DNA of 64,000 nucleotides from Halieaceae bacterium. GTDB lineage: Bacteria > Pseudomonadota > Gammaproteobacteria > Pseudomonadales > Halieaceae. How positions within the stretch are numbered: position 1 is the first letter of the stretch; each line of letters begins with the position of its first letter. Made by a program: the position numbers and the translations under genes. Where the stretch lies: assembly GCA_902547755.1 (NCBI GenBank), contig CACCPA010000003.1:124001-188000 (forward strand), given 5' to 3'. A model generated the notes under the pieces. It searched no databases, was not told the DNA's origin, and saw nothing but the letters and a program-made list of their open reading frames with translations. Positions 35,899-45,604 of this stretch are shown one piece after another.

Positions 35899-37215
35899 AT
35901 GAGTGCTGATTTGGTACGATTACGCATCGATGAAGGGCCCGTTGTGCCACTCATGTGGTTGATTGTTTTGCTCGGGTTTCTACTGAATCTTGCTGACGGT
36001 ATTGATGTCGTCGCCATGTCAGTAACGGCGCCCAGTGTGGCGGCTTCATGGGGTCTTGAGCGTGCGGCTTTAGGTCCATTATTTAGCGCAGCACTGTTTG
36101 GTATGGCTATTGGCGCGGCGGGTTTGGCGCCACTATCGGACCAGCTGGGCCGCCGTCTGTTGTTAGTGGCCGCGATGTTCCTCATAGGTCTCAGCATGCT
36201 GGCCGTCAGTTGGATTGCGAGCACGACTTCCGTCACCGTTTTTGCCATCCTTCGTTTCATTTCAGGTCTCGGTATCGGCGTGATATTTGGCAGTGCACCT
36301 GCGCTCGCTTCCGAGTTCATGCCGAGCCGCTACCGGAGTCTGGCCGTGTCACTGGTGGTTATGGGTTATCCCGTTGGGGCGGTACTGGCGGGTCCCATCG
36401 CCAATGCGTTGATTCCTGACTACGGCTGGACCGCCGTATTTACGGCAGGCGGTATTCTGACCTTATTGATTGGCATCGTGACCTGGGCGTTATTACCCGA
36501 ATCCCCCGAGTTTCTGGCGAGCCGCGCCGGTAACCACCCAGAGCGAGAGGTAGCGGTAAATGGTTTGTTAGCGCGCCTGAGCCGGGATGCGGTGACTGGT
36601 ATGAGTGCTACTGTCACGCAGCCCAGCGCGACGCCCGTTGCGCAGATACTGACAGCCGAGCGGCGTTTCCGAACGTTGGTGCTCTGGGCCATTTACTTCA
36701 TGGGCTTCCTCACCATGTACTTCATGCTGTCGTGGATACCGACCTTGTTTGTGGATGCAGGCTATACCCGTGCGCAGGGCATTGAGGCGCTGACCGGATT
36801 CAATCTGGGCGCGATTCCCGGCATCTTGATACTCGCTTTTCTCACCACGCGGGTACCGCTAGTGCCCTTACTTTCCCTTTTCTTTCTGTCAGCCGGGGGC
36901 GTATTAGCCTACGTCGGGTTAACCGAGCCTACTGCGCTGGGTGGCCTCATGACGCTGATGTTTATTGGTGGCGTGTTTCTACACGGCGGCTTTACTTGCC
37001 TCTACGCATTGGCCACACAGGCCTATCCGAGCGACGTGCGTGCCGCCGGCGTTGGTTGGGCAGCTGGGCTGGGAAGAACCGGTGCCATCGCATCGCCTTT
37101 GTTGGCGGCTGCCCTCATTTCTGCCGGCTGGGGTATGTACAGCCTGTTTCTGGGCTTCGCCTTGCCGCTGGTTATCGGCGGACTGCTGCTCTGGGTGTTT
37201 GCCGGTGAGCACTGA
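35899..37215 (+). CDS. MFS transporter, AAHS (aromatic acid:H+ symporter)-like
   Basis: The 438-residue protein has about 12 helices and the MFS loop signature DQLGRRLLL in the N-terminal half, with GIDVVAMSVTAPSV in helix 1, as in AAHS carriers of 4-hydroxybenzoate or similar organic acids. The true start is ATG 35899, which has an AAAGGA ribosome site; the in-frame extension back to 35839 is not used. Its stop overlaps the start of the MatB-like synthetase by 11 bp. It would import an organic acid that the synthetase activates to a CoA thioester. The cargo is not identified. Confidence 0.87.
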   Translation: MSADLVRLRIDEGPVVPLMWLIVLLGFLLNLADGIDVVAMSVTAPSVAASWGLERAALGPLFSAALFGMAIGAAGLAPLSDQLGRRLLLVAAMFLIGLSMLAVSWIASTTSVTVFAILRFISGLGIGVIFGSAPALASEFMPSRYRSLAVSLVVMGYPVGAVLAGPIANALIPDYGWTAVFTAGGILTLLIGIVTWALLPESPEFLASRAGNHPEREVAVNGLLARLSRDAVTGMSATVTQPSATPVAQILTAERRFRTLVLWAIYFMGFLTMYFMLSWIPTLFVDAGYTRAQGIEALTGFNLGAIPGILILAFLTTRVPLVPLLSLFFLSAGGVLAYVGLTEPTALGGLMTLMFIGGVFLHGGFTCLYALATQAYPSDVRAAGVGWAAGLGRTGAIASPLLAAALISAGWGMYSLFLGFALPLVIGGLLLWVFAGEH

Positions 37216-38701
37216 AACGGTGGCGTGGTTTCCAAGCCTCAACGAAGCAGGTGAGGCGATAGCGTTGGTTGACGGTGAGCGTCGTCTTACTTACACCGAG
37301 TTGAACGATGCGGTCATGCGCGTTGTTGCGTGCTTACTGGACGGTGAGGATTCACTAAAAGAAGAGCGCGTGGCGTTCCTCTATCCCGCGAGCTTTGATT
37401 ACGCGGCACTGATTATTGGTGTTGTGGCGGCAGGTGGTATTGCCGTTCCTCTCAGTGTTCACGCGAGTGCAGGCGAGCTGTCGCACTGTCTGTCGGTTGC
37501 CGGCGTGAGGCGACTCCTTCTCCCCGCTGAGATGCGCTCGGAAGCTCTCGATGCCGTCTGTGAAGCACTCGGGGTTGAGCAGCTTGCTGTGGGAGACCTC
37601 CCGGATGCGCAAGTACCAAACGTATTGCCCCTTGCGCCTGAGCAGGGTGCGCTCATTGTTTTCACCAGCGGCACAACCGGTAAACCCAAAGGTGTGGTTC
37701 ACACGGTCGCCAGCGTCTCGGCAATGGTGACCTCGTTGATTGAGGCCTGGGGCTGGGAACCGACGGATGTCATTCCACTATTTCTGCCGCTCCATCACGT
37801 CCACGGCATCGTCAATATTTTGCTCTGTGCGTTGTGGCGAGGTGCCACGGTCGATCTGTACGCGCGCTTTGATGTTGAGCAGGTGTGTCACAAGGTGGCG
37901 AACGATAGCTACTCGGTCTTCATGGCGGTGCCGACCATCTACGTCAAACTCATTGCCTATCTAAAGACATTGGGTGAAGCCACGCGTGACCAAGTGACCG
38001 AGGGCTTCGCCAATATGCGTCTCAACGTCTCGGGCTCTGCTGCCTGCCCGGTGCCGCTCTTTGACGAGTGGGAAACGCTGACATCTCAGCGCTTCCTTGA
38101 GCGTTATGGCATGACCGAGTTGGGTATGGCCCTGTCCAACCCCTACGAGGGTGAGCGCCGGCCAGGCCATGTGGGGCAATCCTTGCCCGGTGTTGTGATT
38201 AAACGTGTCAGCGAGAGTGGAGAGGACATTACTGATCCCACGACGCCCGGTGAATTGGCGGTGAAAAGCCGCACCGCCTTCAGAGAGTATTGGGGTAACC
38301 CTGAATCCACCGCTAAGGCCTTTGCCGATGGCTGGTTCTTGACGGGCGATATTGCAGTCATTGATGAAGGCGCCTATCGCATCTTGGGGCGCGCCTCCAT
38401 CGACATCATCAAATCGGGTGGTTACAAGCTCTCTGCCCTCGAGATTGAGGCCACGTTGCTTGAGCACCCTGATGTCAGCGAAGTAGCCGTGATTGGCGTT
38501 CCGGATGATGAATGGGGTGAAATTGTTGCCGCCGCTGTTGTTCTGGGCAATCTCGTGTCCGAGAACAGCCTCGTGCAGTGGTCACGCGAGCGTATGAGCA
38601 GCTATAAGGTCCCTCGGAAGTGGATTTTCACCGATGCTCTGCCGCGCAACGCGCTCGGTAAAGTGACCAAGCCTTCACTCAGTAAGTGGTTTGAGGGGTA
38701 G
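37205..38701 (+). CDS. MatB-like acyl-CoA synthetase (malonyl-CoA synthetase/ACSF3 type)
   Basis: The 498-residue enzyme is an adenylate-forming ligase. The AMP-binding P-loop is TSGTTGKPKG (154-163). The A5 region contains ERYGMTELGMALSNP and then GERRPGHVGQSLPGV, a form typical of MatB/ACSF3 malonyl-CoA synthetases. The catalytic lysine is near K486 in NALGKVTK. The real start is GTG 37205, inside the MFS gene; the longer in-frame ATG upstream would read through the transporter's coding sequence. Malonate or methylmalonate is the best guess for substrate; the activity would produce malonyl-CoA in the cytoplasm. It is translationally coupled to the carrier. Confidence 0.88.
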   Translation: MSTETVAWFPSLNEAGEAIALVDGERRLTYTELNDAVMRVVACLLDGEDSLKEERVAFLYPASFDYAALIIGVVAAGGIAVPLSVHASAGELSHCLSVAGVRRLLLPAEMRSEALDAVCEALGVEQLAVGDLPDAQVPNVLPLAPEQGALIVFTSGTTGKPKGVVHTVASVSAMVTSLIEAWGWEPTDVIPLFLPLHHVHGIVNILLCALWRGATVDLYARFDVEQVCHKVANDSYSVFMAVPTIYVKLIAYLKTLGEATRDQVTEGFANMRLNVSGSAACPVPLFDEWETLTSQRFLERYGMTELGMALSNPYEGERRPGHVGQSLPGVVIKRVSESGEDITDPTTPGELAVKSRTAFREYWGNPESTAKAFADGWFLTGDIAVIDEGAYRILGRASIDIIKSGGYKLSALEIEATLLEHPDVSEVAVIGVPDDEWGEIVAAAVVLGNLVSENSLVQWSRERMSSYKVPRKWIFTDALPRNALGKVTKPSLSKWFEG

Positions 38702-38743
38702 TTCTTCGGTGGCCGCCTTCACGTCTGACTGAGTCGAAACACG

Positions 38744-39805
38744 ATGCAGCGCAAGATCATCCACATCGACGCTGATTGCTTCTACGCCGCCATAGAAATG
38801 CGGGACGACCCAACACTGCGTGGCATTCCCATGGCAGTGGGTGGCAGTGCCGAGCGTCGGGGCGTCCTCACGACCGCCAACTACGATGCGCGTAAGTTTG
38901 GGGTGCGCTCCGCGATGTCCACGGCGCATGCCATGCGCCTGTGTCCGCATTTAACCGTCGTACCGCCGCAGTTCATGAAATACCGTGAGGCGTCTAAGGC
39001 CATGCGCGGTATCTTCGAAGAGTACACGGAACTCATCGAGCCGCTGTCGCTGGATGAGGCCTATCTGGATGTGTCTGAGTCGAGTGGTGAGAGCTTAACT
39101 GCAACAAAGATCGCCAAAGAAATTCGGGCCAAAGTACAAAAGGAGCTCGATATCACGGTCTCGGCCGGTGTCTCAGTAAATAAGTTCATCGCCAAGGTTG
39201 CCTCGGACTGGAAAAAGCCGGATGGACTTACCGTTGTAACGCCTGAGCAGGTCGATGCCTTTGTCGGCGCACTGCCGGTGAAAAAAATCCCGGGTGTGGG
39301 CTCGGTTACCGCTGAAAAAATGCATCGCTACGGGCTCAAGACCTGTGCGGATATCCGCGAGTGGGAGCTGCATGACCTCATTCGCCGGTTTGGTAAGTTT
39401 GGTGTTGTGCTTCACGAGCGCGCGCGTGGCAAAGACGAGCGCCCGGTCCAGCCAAGTCGTATCCGCAAATCGATCAGCGTTGAAACCACCTTTGGTGAGG
39501 ACCTTGCCGGACCGACAGTCTGGGAGCCCTACGTCGACAAGCTCTTTGAGCAATTACTGGGTCGCATTGAGTCAGCGAATGCCAGCGAAAGCATTCACAA
39601 GGCCTTTGTGAAACTGAAATTCTCCGACTTTAGTAGTACAACGGTTGAGCGCGTGGGGACAGCTGCAGTCGAATCTGACTATCGTCAGTTACTTATTGAG
39701 GGATGGCAGCGGCGCGAGATGCCGGTGCGGCTCATTGGCATCGGCGTCAGGCTTCAGGATGGTTGGGAGCACGCATCGCGGCGGTTGCCGTTTGAGCAGA
39801 GCTAG
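38744..39805 (+). CDS. dinB: DNA polymerase IV
   Basis: The 353-residue Y-family polymerase has Asp9 and Asp11 in IHIDADCFYAA, the catalytic Asp104/Glu105 in SLDEAYLD, the thumb helix-hairpin-helix VKKIPGVGSVTAEKM and the little-finger domain in the last third. It copies damaged DNA without proofreading. Length is usual. It starts 42 bp after the synthetase gene, so readthrough is possible. No LexA box is obvious upstream. The ribosome site is weak, which fits a low-level protein. Confidence 0.96.
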   Translation: MQRKIIHIDADCFYAAIEMRDDPTLRGIPMAVGGSAERRGVLTTANYDARKFGVRSAMSTAHAMRLCPHLTVVPPQFMKYREASKAMRGIFEEYTELIEPLSLDEAYLDVSESSGESLTATKIAKEIRAKVQKELDITVSAGVSVNKFIAKVASDWKKPDGLTVVTPEQVDAFVGALPVKKIPGVGSVTAEKMHRYGLKTCADIREWELHDLIRRFGKFGVVLHERARGKDERPVQPSRIRKSISVETTFGEDLAGPTVWEPYVDKLFEQLLGRIESANASESIHKAFVKLKFSDFSSTTVERVGTAAVESDYRQLLIEGWQRREMPVRLIGIGVRLQDGWEHASRRLPFEQS

Positions 39806-40023
39806 GACTGAATCGCATTAACAACAGCGACTGACCCAGACTGAATCAGCTCGGTTAAACCCAGCGAGATTAATAATGAAGCCATCCTCTCGCCTGAAAG
39901 GCGTCCTTGCGCTGGCAATCCGATTAAGATTTTCTTGTGGCAGGCGATAGCCCTTGGGTTTGAAAAAGCAGCCACGTATCCTTGTGCCTCTGACTTAGAT
40001 GATGAAACCCAAGGAAGGGCGGT

Positions 40024-40782
40024 ATGTCCCGAATGATTTCTCAGCTCGATTCCGTCGTTGTTGGTGTTAACGACCTGGCTGCCGCGGCAATTGATTACGC
40101 GGCGCTGACGGGGACTGGCGGGCAGGAAGGGGAGTACCGAGGCGATTCTTCGGTGAGCTTTCAGCTGGCAAATACCTGCCTGCGATTGGTTGAAACCTCT
40201 GAGAGACAGGGCCTCAAACAGCTGGTCTTTGGCTGTCCTGACTTGGACGCTGCGCGTCGCCGACTGCCCAATGTAGGTATCGAGATCGTCGATGATGCGT
40301 CGGACGATCACTTTTTTTCCCTCAACCCGGACACAACACGCAGCGTCAATTTCGCTATGACGACAGCGCGTGATCTTGAGTCCATCGACTTGCCAAGCCC
40401 GGGCGCCTTATCAGGTCTTGATCACGCGGTGGTGGCCAGTGGCGATGGAGACTTTACCTCAGCGTTACTGAGTGGACGCTTACAGCTCGATATGCGACTC
40501 GATCTCACCAACGAGAACTGGGATGCGCGACTGATGTTCTTTCGATGCGGTGATCTCATTGTTGAGGTGTATCAGCCGCTATCCAAGCCCTTGGGTCCCG
40601 AGCGGGATCGTTTCTTCGGTTTGAGCTGGCGCACGGACGATATCGAGGCGACCCATGCTGAACTCACCGAGCGTGGTTTTGATGTTTCAGAAATTCGTAT
40701 CGGCCGACGTCCTGGCACCCAGGTTTGCACGGTGCGTGACAAAACCCATGGTGTACCCACACTTATACTGGGTAAGGACTAG
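40024..40782 (+). CDS. VOC-fold / glyoxalase-like protein
   Basis: The 252-residue soluble protein is a two-module vicinal oxygen chelate fold of the glyoxalase-like type. The N-terminal module begins ISQLDSVVVGVNDL; the second module begins GLDHAVVASGDGDF and ends CTVRDKTHGVPTLIL. Candidate metal or substrate residues are His in the second module and Glu in DLIVEVYQP. A strong AAGGAAGGG ribosome site precedes the ATG. It could be a lyase, isomerase or antibiotic-binding protein; no neighbour points to one. Its position after dinB with a 218-bp gap suggests its own promoter. Confidence 0.85.
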   Translation: MSRMISQLDSVVVGVNDLAAAAIDYAALTGTGGQEGEYRGDSSVSFQLANTCLRLVETSERQGLKQLVFGCPDLDAARRRLPNVGIEIVDDASDDHFFSLNPDTTRSVNFAMTTARDLESIDLPSPGALSGLDHAVVASGDGDFTSALLSGRLQLDMRLDLTNENWDARLMFFRCGDLIVEVYQPLSKPLGPERDRFFGLSWRTDDIEATHAELTERGFDVSEIRIGRRPGTQVCTVRDKTHGVPTLILGKD

Positions 40783-40905
40783 TGTTTCGTCGCAGCCTTA
40801 CGGCTCAAGGTTCACCGCTATCGTAAAACGCTGTTCAAAGACCGTTGTTTTAAAAAAGGGTGCACGTAACCAACGTCCACCTCTCGTAGATATATAAGTC
40901 GGGGT

Positions 40906-42105
40906 TTACGAACCGAATGACACCGCAATGGCTTTCATCGCTGCATCGGCATGGGCGTGGTAGTTAGTTTCCACGGCCGCGGGCGCATTGCTGTGCATCG
41001 AGATTACGACATCATTGTTTGGATCGATGAAAATGAACTGGCCAAAGATACCGGCGGCCATGAAGGTGCCGCCGCCCTCGAGCCACCACTTGTAACCGTA
41101 GCCTTCATAGCCTTTTGAGGGAGTGGTTGCCTCAGCCATCCAGCCGTCCGGCACAATGGATTCACCTGCCGCATTCACCGCGCCGTTTTTCACGAAAATA
41201 CCGAGTCGTGCATAGTCACGGATGGATGCACTGATGCAGCAGCCACCGGTCTCGCCGGCAAATGGGGCCGATTGCATCCAGTTTCCCCAGTGCTCCATGC
41301 CAAAACCCTGCCAGACTTTGGCGTTCATGTAGTCAGTCGCGGAGTTGCCGACCGCCGCTCTTAACACCTCACCCAAGAGGTTGCTCTCGGCCGTGTTGTA
41401 GTTAAAGACCGTCCCTGGCTCATGTTTTTGCGGCAGTGTCCCCAGGTAGTCCGTCAGCTGGGTCCCTTGGAAGGTGCCCGCTTTTGCGACATCGGAATCT
41501 GGGTCTGCGTAGTTCTCGTTCCATGCCACGCCAGACGACATTTGCAGGACATTTTTAATTGATACTGCGCCGTAAGCCGTACCTTTCAGTCGCGGTAAAT
41601 AGGTCTCTATCGTGTCGTTAATACTGCCGATGAATCCATCTTTCACTGCGGCACCAATGAGGGTTGAGGTAATTGATTTGGTTACCGAAAAGGACACCCA
41701 GACAGACTCCGGGCTATGGTCCTTGGCGTAGTGCTCAAGCTTGATGTTGTCGCCTCTGACGACCGCCATGCCCATGAGGGGTTCGCGCTTCAGAAAATCG
41801 CCGACCGTGAATGTCTCACCATCGACTTGGTAACTCACATTTTCAAGGTCCCTGTCGATCTTTGTGGTCAGGGCATAGGGATTTTCGGATGGAAATAAGG
41901 GACGCGTCGGCATCCAGGCGTTGGTATGGGCAAAGGCAACGCGGCGATCAGCAGTGGGGTACAGCAGAACATTGGCATCAAGCTCGCCTGACTTGAGTCG
42001 CTCGAGGAGACCTTCTACTTCTTGCTTTGTGGCGGCGCTGGCGGGGAGTGCTGCAGCACTGAGTGTAATGGCGGCCAGAGTGAGCGCGGTAAAGAGTGAT
42101 CGCAT
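40906..42105 (-). CDS. Serine hydrolase of the beta-lactamase/NylB-like fold, exported (copy A)
   Basis: The 399-residue protein is a class C beta-lactamase/esterase-like enzyme. Ser140 and Lys143 form SVTK (the SxxK nucleophile pair). The tyrosine motif is in FNYNTAESN and the late KSG-like region is AGIFGQFIF. A signal peptide (LFTALTLAAITLSAAALPASAAT) sends it to the periplasm. The start at ATG 42105 has GAAGGT upstream; an open frame further out is not used. It is a close paralogue of the gene 76 bp upstream on the same strand. Substrate may be an ester, amide or cyclic oligomer; true beta-lactamase function is not supported by neighbours. Confidence 0.85.
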   Translation of the reverse strand: MRSLFTALTLAAITLSAAALPASAATKQEVEGLLERLKSGELDANVLLYPTADRRVAFAHTNAWMPTRPLFPSENPYALTTKIDRDLENVSYQVDGETFTVGDFLKREPLMGMAVVRGDNIKLEHYAKDHSPESVWVSFSVTKSITSTLIGAAVKDGFIGSINDTIETYLPRLKGTAYGAVSIKNVLQMSSGVAWNENYADPDSDVAKAGTFQGTQLTDYLGTLPQKHEPGTVFNYNTAESNLLGEVLRAAVGNSATDYMNAKVWQGFGMEHWGNWMQSAPFAGETGGCCISASIRDYARLGIFVKNGAVNAAGESIVPDGWMAEATTPSKGYEGYGYKWWLEGGGTFMAAGIFGQFIFIDPNNDVVISMHSNAPAAVETNYHAHADAAMKAIAVSFGS

Positions 42106-42181
42106 GGAGTTACCTTCGATAGCTAATTTATATCTCCGCGGAGCCAAACAGCGTACGGCGACTGACACTACCTCACCTCTG

Positions 42182-43450
42182 TTAGTCGGCGCCATGGTGT
42201 TCGGGAGTATACGACGGTTTGGCATAGTGCCTCCCCAGTGCCTGCAGTACGGTGTAGAGATGGCGTCCATAGACGCTGGTAGAGCTGCTTGCCGGACCAT
42301 TGCTGTGAACTGCGATCACCAAGTTGGCATCAGGTCTTATGAATATTGACTGTCCAAATAGGCCGCTGGCTGAGTAGGCGCCGCCCTCATAAAGCCACCA
42401 TTGGTAACCATAGCCCGCATAAGCTTTCGAGGGTGTCAGCGATTCTTCCATCCAGCCCTCGGGTAGGACTCTTTGGCCTGATGGTAGTACGCCGTCATGT
42501 TTCGCAAACAAGCCGACGCGAGCATAGTCTCGGAGTGTCATGTTCATGCAGCAACCTCCAGTCTCGCCGCCGAATGGCGCGCCAAGGAGCCAGTTGCCCT
42601 CGTGCTCCATCCCAAATGGCTGCCATATCTTGCCGTCGAGGTATTCCGCGGCGTTGTTACCAATCGCGGCACGCAGGACCTCGCCCAGTAGATTGGTCTC
42701 TGCGGTGCTGTAATTAAATGTTGTTCCGGCTTCATGCACCTGCGGCAGGGTGCCTAAGAAGTCTGTAAGTGCGAGGCCTGATGTTAACGCTCCTTTGCTT
42801 GCATTCGAGTCGGGGCTTTCATTATTTTCAGTCCAGCGCATACCCGAGCTCATCTGAAGCGCCTGTCGGATGGTGATACGACCGTATTCACTGCCGCGCA
42901 TACGAGGCAGGTAAGTCTCAATTGTTTCGTCAACGCTTTTGATATAGCCGTCCTTGATAGCAGCGCCAATAAGCATTGAAGTTACCGACTTAGAGACCGA
43001 GAAGGTGTTCCAGCGAACCGCGGGGCCATGATCCTCGGCGTAGTGTTCAAGGCGAATCTCATCGCCCTCGACGATCACGAATCCCATCAACTCGTGGCGC
43101 TCAAGAAAGCTTCTGACGGTAAAAGCCTCGTCTTCGAACGTATACACAACGTCTGCAATCTCTGGTGTAAGTTCGATGTTGAGGGGGTAGGCACTTGGTG
43201 AGGGTGGCAGTGTCCGAACGGGCGCCACTAAGTGCGTATTTGCAAGTGCAACGCGGCGCTCCTGATCAGTCATCATTACGGGACTTACGCCAGCCTCTGC
43301 AAAGCGTTTCCCAAGATCTCTTAGTATTTCTTGCTTGGAGCGTTTTGCGCTCGTTTGGTCTGTGCTCGTCTGTTCTGTGCCGTGGTGATCAGCGAAGACC
43401 GGTGTGGCGCCTGCGATTAACAGAGCGAAAAGTATGGAAAAAAATCTCAT
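42182..43450 (-). CDS. Serine hydrolase of the beta-lactamase/NylB-like fold, exported (copy B)
   Basis: The 422-residue protein is aligned with copy A along its length, sharing LPRMRGSEYG/LPRLKGTAYG, FNYSTAETNLLGEVLRAA, ETGGCC and GYGYQWWL segments. The nucleophile pair is Ser151/Lys154 in SVSK. A signal peptide (FSILFALLIAGATPVFADHH) precedes a Ser/Thr/Gln-rich linker that copy A lacks. The pair is a tandem duplication. Both genes lie directly downstream of an S9 peptidase gene on the same strand, so they could be part of one transcript. The natural substrate is unknown. Confidence 0.85.
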   Translation of the reverse strand: MRFFSILFALLIAGATPVFADHHGTEQTSTDQTSAKRSKQEILRDLGKRFAEAGVSPVMMTDQERRVALANTHLVAPVRTLPPSPSAYPLNIELTPEIADVVYTFEDEAFTVRSFLERHELMGFVIVEGDEIRLEHYAEDHGPAVRWNTFSVSKSVTSMLIGAAIKDGYIKSVDETIETYLPRMRGSEYGRITIRQALQMSSGMRWTENNESPDSNASKGALTSGLALTDFLGTLPQVHEAGTTFNYSTAETNLLGEVLRAAIGNNAAEYLDGKIWQPFGMEHEGNWLLGAPFGGETGGCCMNMTLRDYARVGLFAKHDGVLPSGQRVLPEGWMEESLTPSKAYAGYGYQWWLYEGGAYSASGLFGQSIFIRPDANLVIAVHSNGPASSSTSVYGRHLYTVLQALGRHYAKPSYTPEHHGAD

Positions 43451-43513
43451 AGGGTTTTCTTGTTCGAGGTTGTGGGTCGTTACTTGTTTCTTATTATCTT
43501 GGGAGAGACGATC

Positions 43514-45604
43514 TCAGCCTTCTGTTGTCTCCTCCATCGTCCGATAGTGCTCAAACCACGCCAAGATATTGTTGACCTTGGCGATGAGGTTGGAGGGCCG
43601 CGCGTAAATGCTGTGGCTTGCGCCGGGAATGCGGACCATCAACGTATCAATGCCGCGGTGCTTTAAGGCTTGGTAGTACTGCTCGGTCTCGCTCATCGGC
43701 GTTCGGTAATCCTCCTCACCCGTGAGCAACATCGTAGGCGTGGAGACATTACCCACCAGCGACAGCGGCGAGCGCTTCCAGTAACTCTCATAATCTTCCC
43801 AAGGGGCCGCATCGAACCAAGTGGTGGCAAAGAAGTAGTTGAGATCGGCCGTTAATACGAAGCTTGCCCAGTTGATCACCGGTTTTGCGACCACTGCCGC
43901 GCGGAATCGATCGGTCTTACCCACGATCCAGGCGGTTAAGACGCCACCACCGGAGCCGCCGGTAACGAAAAGTCGCTCGCCATCGACGAAGCCTTTGTCG
44001 ATGAGCGCATCCACACCTGAGATCAGGTCATCGTAGTCGTAACCGGGGTAGGCCAAGTCGATTTCATTCGCGAACTTCTCGCCATAGCTCGTGCTACCGC
44101 GGGGGTTGGTGTAGAACACCACATAGCCTGCCGCCGCGAACAGCTGAGTTTCGGTCGAATAGTTGGGGCCATAGGCTGAGTGGGGACCGCCATGAATCTC
44201 CAGAATCATGGGGTATTGTTTTTCGGGGTCAAAGCCGGGTGGTTTCATAACCCAGCCTTCAATTTCGAGTCCGTCGTGGGAAGAGGGCCAGACCATGCGC
44301 TCAACCCGCGACATCTCTCGTTGCCCCATGAGGTCGCTGTTGAGATCGGTTAGCTGAATGGGTTGTTTGTCAGATCGCATCAGCGCGAGGTCTGCCGGTC
44401 GATCGTCGCGACCCAGTGTGTAGGCAATGCGGTCTTTACCGCCGACGGAGAACGAGCCGCTGGCGTAAGGACGACCCAGTGCAGTGCCGCCCAGCGCGAC
44501 ATCGGCTTGTCTGAGGTTGCCCTTCAGATCAACCTCGGCAATGCGCGCCATGCCCAAGTCGTTGTAGCGAATCCAGACACTCTTGCTGTCAGCTACCCAT
44601 TGGATATCGGACACCGATCGATCGAGATCAGCCGTTAGCGAGCGGCTCTCGCCCGAGGTTAAATCCATGACGCGTAGGTCGGCGCGGTTATAGCCCTGCC
44701 GTGTATCGGCGGCTGACGTATAGGCAAGGTATCGACCGTTAGGTGATACCGCAGGATTGCCCTCAGGACCGGCATGGTCTGTCATTTGTGTGAGCTCCCC
44801 CGTGGTTATTGATGCGGCATACAAATCATTTTGACGAGGGTGGTACTCGACATCCTCGCGTCGATTGCTTGAGAAGACGATCGACTGGCTGTCAGGCATC
44901 CACGAGACCGACCCATTGATGGGGTAATCCCCTGAGGTCATCTGACGCGGGGTACCGCCGTCGGCGGGCACGACGAACACCTGCTGGTTACCCGTAGGTA
45001 GGTAGCCGCCACCATCGAATCGGAAGGTCATGCGATCAACCACGGTTGCCGGCTCAGCCCACTTTGCGCCTTTTGGCTTGGCTGGCATATCGGCCAGCGT
45101 TGGCGGTGGTGCAGGTACGAAGCGGGTGAAGGCAATGTGCTTGCCATCGGGCGACCACACAATACTGCGCGGCGACTGGGGCAGGGTGGTTACTTTGGCG
45201 GTTTCACCACCGTCGAGCCATTGCACAAACAACTGGGTTTTGCCTTCGGTATTTGACAGGTAGGCCAGCCGATCACCAGATGGCGACCATCGTGGTGAGC
45301 TGAAATTCCCCACGCCACTGACCAAAGGGCGGTGGTTGTCGCCATCAACATCAACCACCCAAATGGTCCGACGCGTGCGGTCAGTCATGATGTCCATGGA
45401 GCTTCTGACGTAGGCCACACGAGACCCGTTAGGCGATACTTGAGGGTCATTGGCGTATTCCATCTCAAATACGTCCACAGCGTTGAAGGCCGGAAGATCG
45501 GCGGCAAGCGCTGAATATCCAAACAGGGCCACGGTGCTCATCGAACTGACGAGCGCGCCAAAAACGAGGGTAAATCGGGTGCGGTGTGTTGTTTTACGGG
45601 TCAT
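43514..45604 (-). CDS. S9 family prolyl oligopeptidase-type peptidase, exported
   Basis: The 696-residue protein has a seven-bladed TolB/beta-propeller-like N-terminal part (repeated SPNGxRVAYxR and DGKHIAFTR patterns) and a C-terminal alpha/beta hydrolase domain. The catalytic triad is Ser551 in GGSGGGVLTAW, Asp632 in GEEDYRTP and His664 in GASHSIYA. This fits acylaminoacyl-peptidase or DPP-IV-like S9 enzymes. A signal peptide (FTLVFGALVSSMSTVALFGYSALA) sends it to the periplasm, where it would trim peptides. It is upstream of the two serine hydrolase genes and divergent from a small lipoprotein gene. The 348-bp gap ahead holds its promoter. Confidence 0.92.
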   Translation of the reverse strand: MTRKTTHRTRFTLVFGALVSSMSTVALFGYSALAADLPAFNAVDVFEMEYANDPQVSPNGSRVAYVRSSMDIMTDRTRRTIWVVDVDGDNHRPLVSGVGNFSSPRWSPSGDRLAYLSNTEGKTQLFVQWLDGGETAKVTTLPQSPRSIVWSPDGKHIAFTRFVPAPPPTLADMPAKPKGAKWAEPATVVDRMTFRFDGGGYLPTGNQQVFVVPADGGTPRQMTSGDYPINGSVSWMPDSQSIVFSSNRREDVEYHPRQNDLYAASITTGELTQMTDHAGPEGNPAVSPNGRYLAYTSAADTRQGYNRADLRVMDLTSGESRSLTADLDRSVSDIQWVADSKSVWIRYNDLGMARIAEVDLKGNLRQADVALGGTALGRPYASGSFSVGGKDRIAYTLGRDDRPADLALMRSDKQPIQLTDLNSDLMGQREMSRVERMVWPSSHDGLEIEGWVMKPPGFDPEKQYPMILEIHGGPHSAYGPNYSTETQLFAAAGYVVFYTNPRGSTSYGEKFANEIDLAYPGYDYDDLISGVDALIDKGFVDGERLFVTGGSGGGVLTAWIVGKTDRFRAAVVAKPVINWASFVLTADLNYFFATTWFDAAPWEDYESYWKRSPLSLVGNVSTPTMLLTGEEDYRTPMSETEQYYQALKHRGIDTLMVRIPGASHSIYARPSNLIAKVNNILAWFEHYRTMEETTEG

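Noticed and set aside
35206-36320. Two long minus-strand frames opposite the Coq7-like and MFS genes
   Set aside because: Their proteins are arginine/proline- or serine-rich with no domain, while the plus strand has intact motifs and good ribosome sites. They are antisense shadows.
36965-37204. Upstream extension of the acyl-CoA synthetase reading frame
   Set aside because: It would read 80 residues through the MFS gene in another frame and gives a Cys/Trp-rich nonsense sequence. The GTG at 37205 fits the family N-terminus.
40906-43450. Calling the tandem hydrolases antibiotic-resistance beta-lactamases
   Set aside because: Only the shared SxxK fold is seen. There is no AmpR-type regulator and the sequence resembles NylB/esterase-like enzymes, so resistance is not supported.
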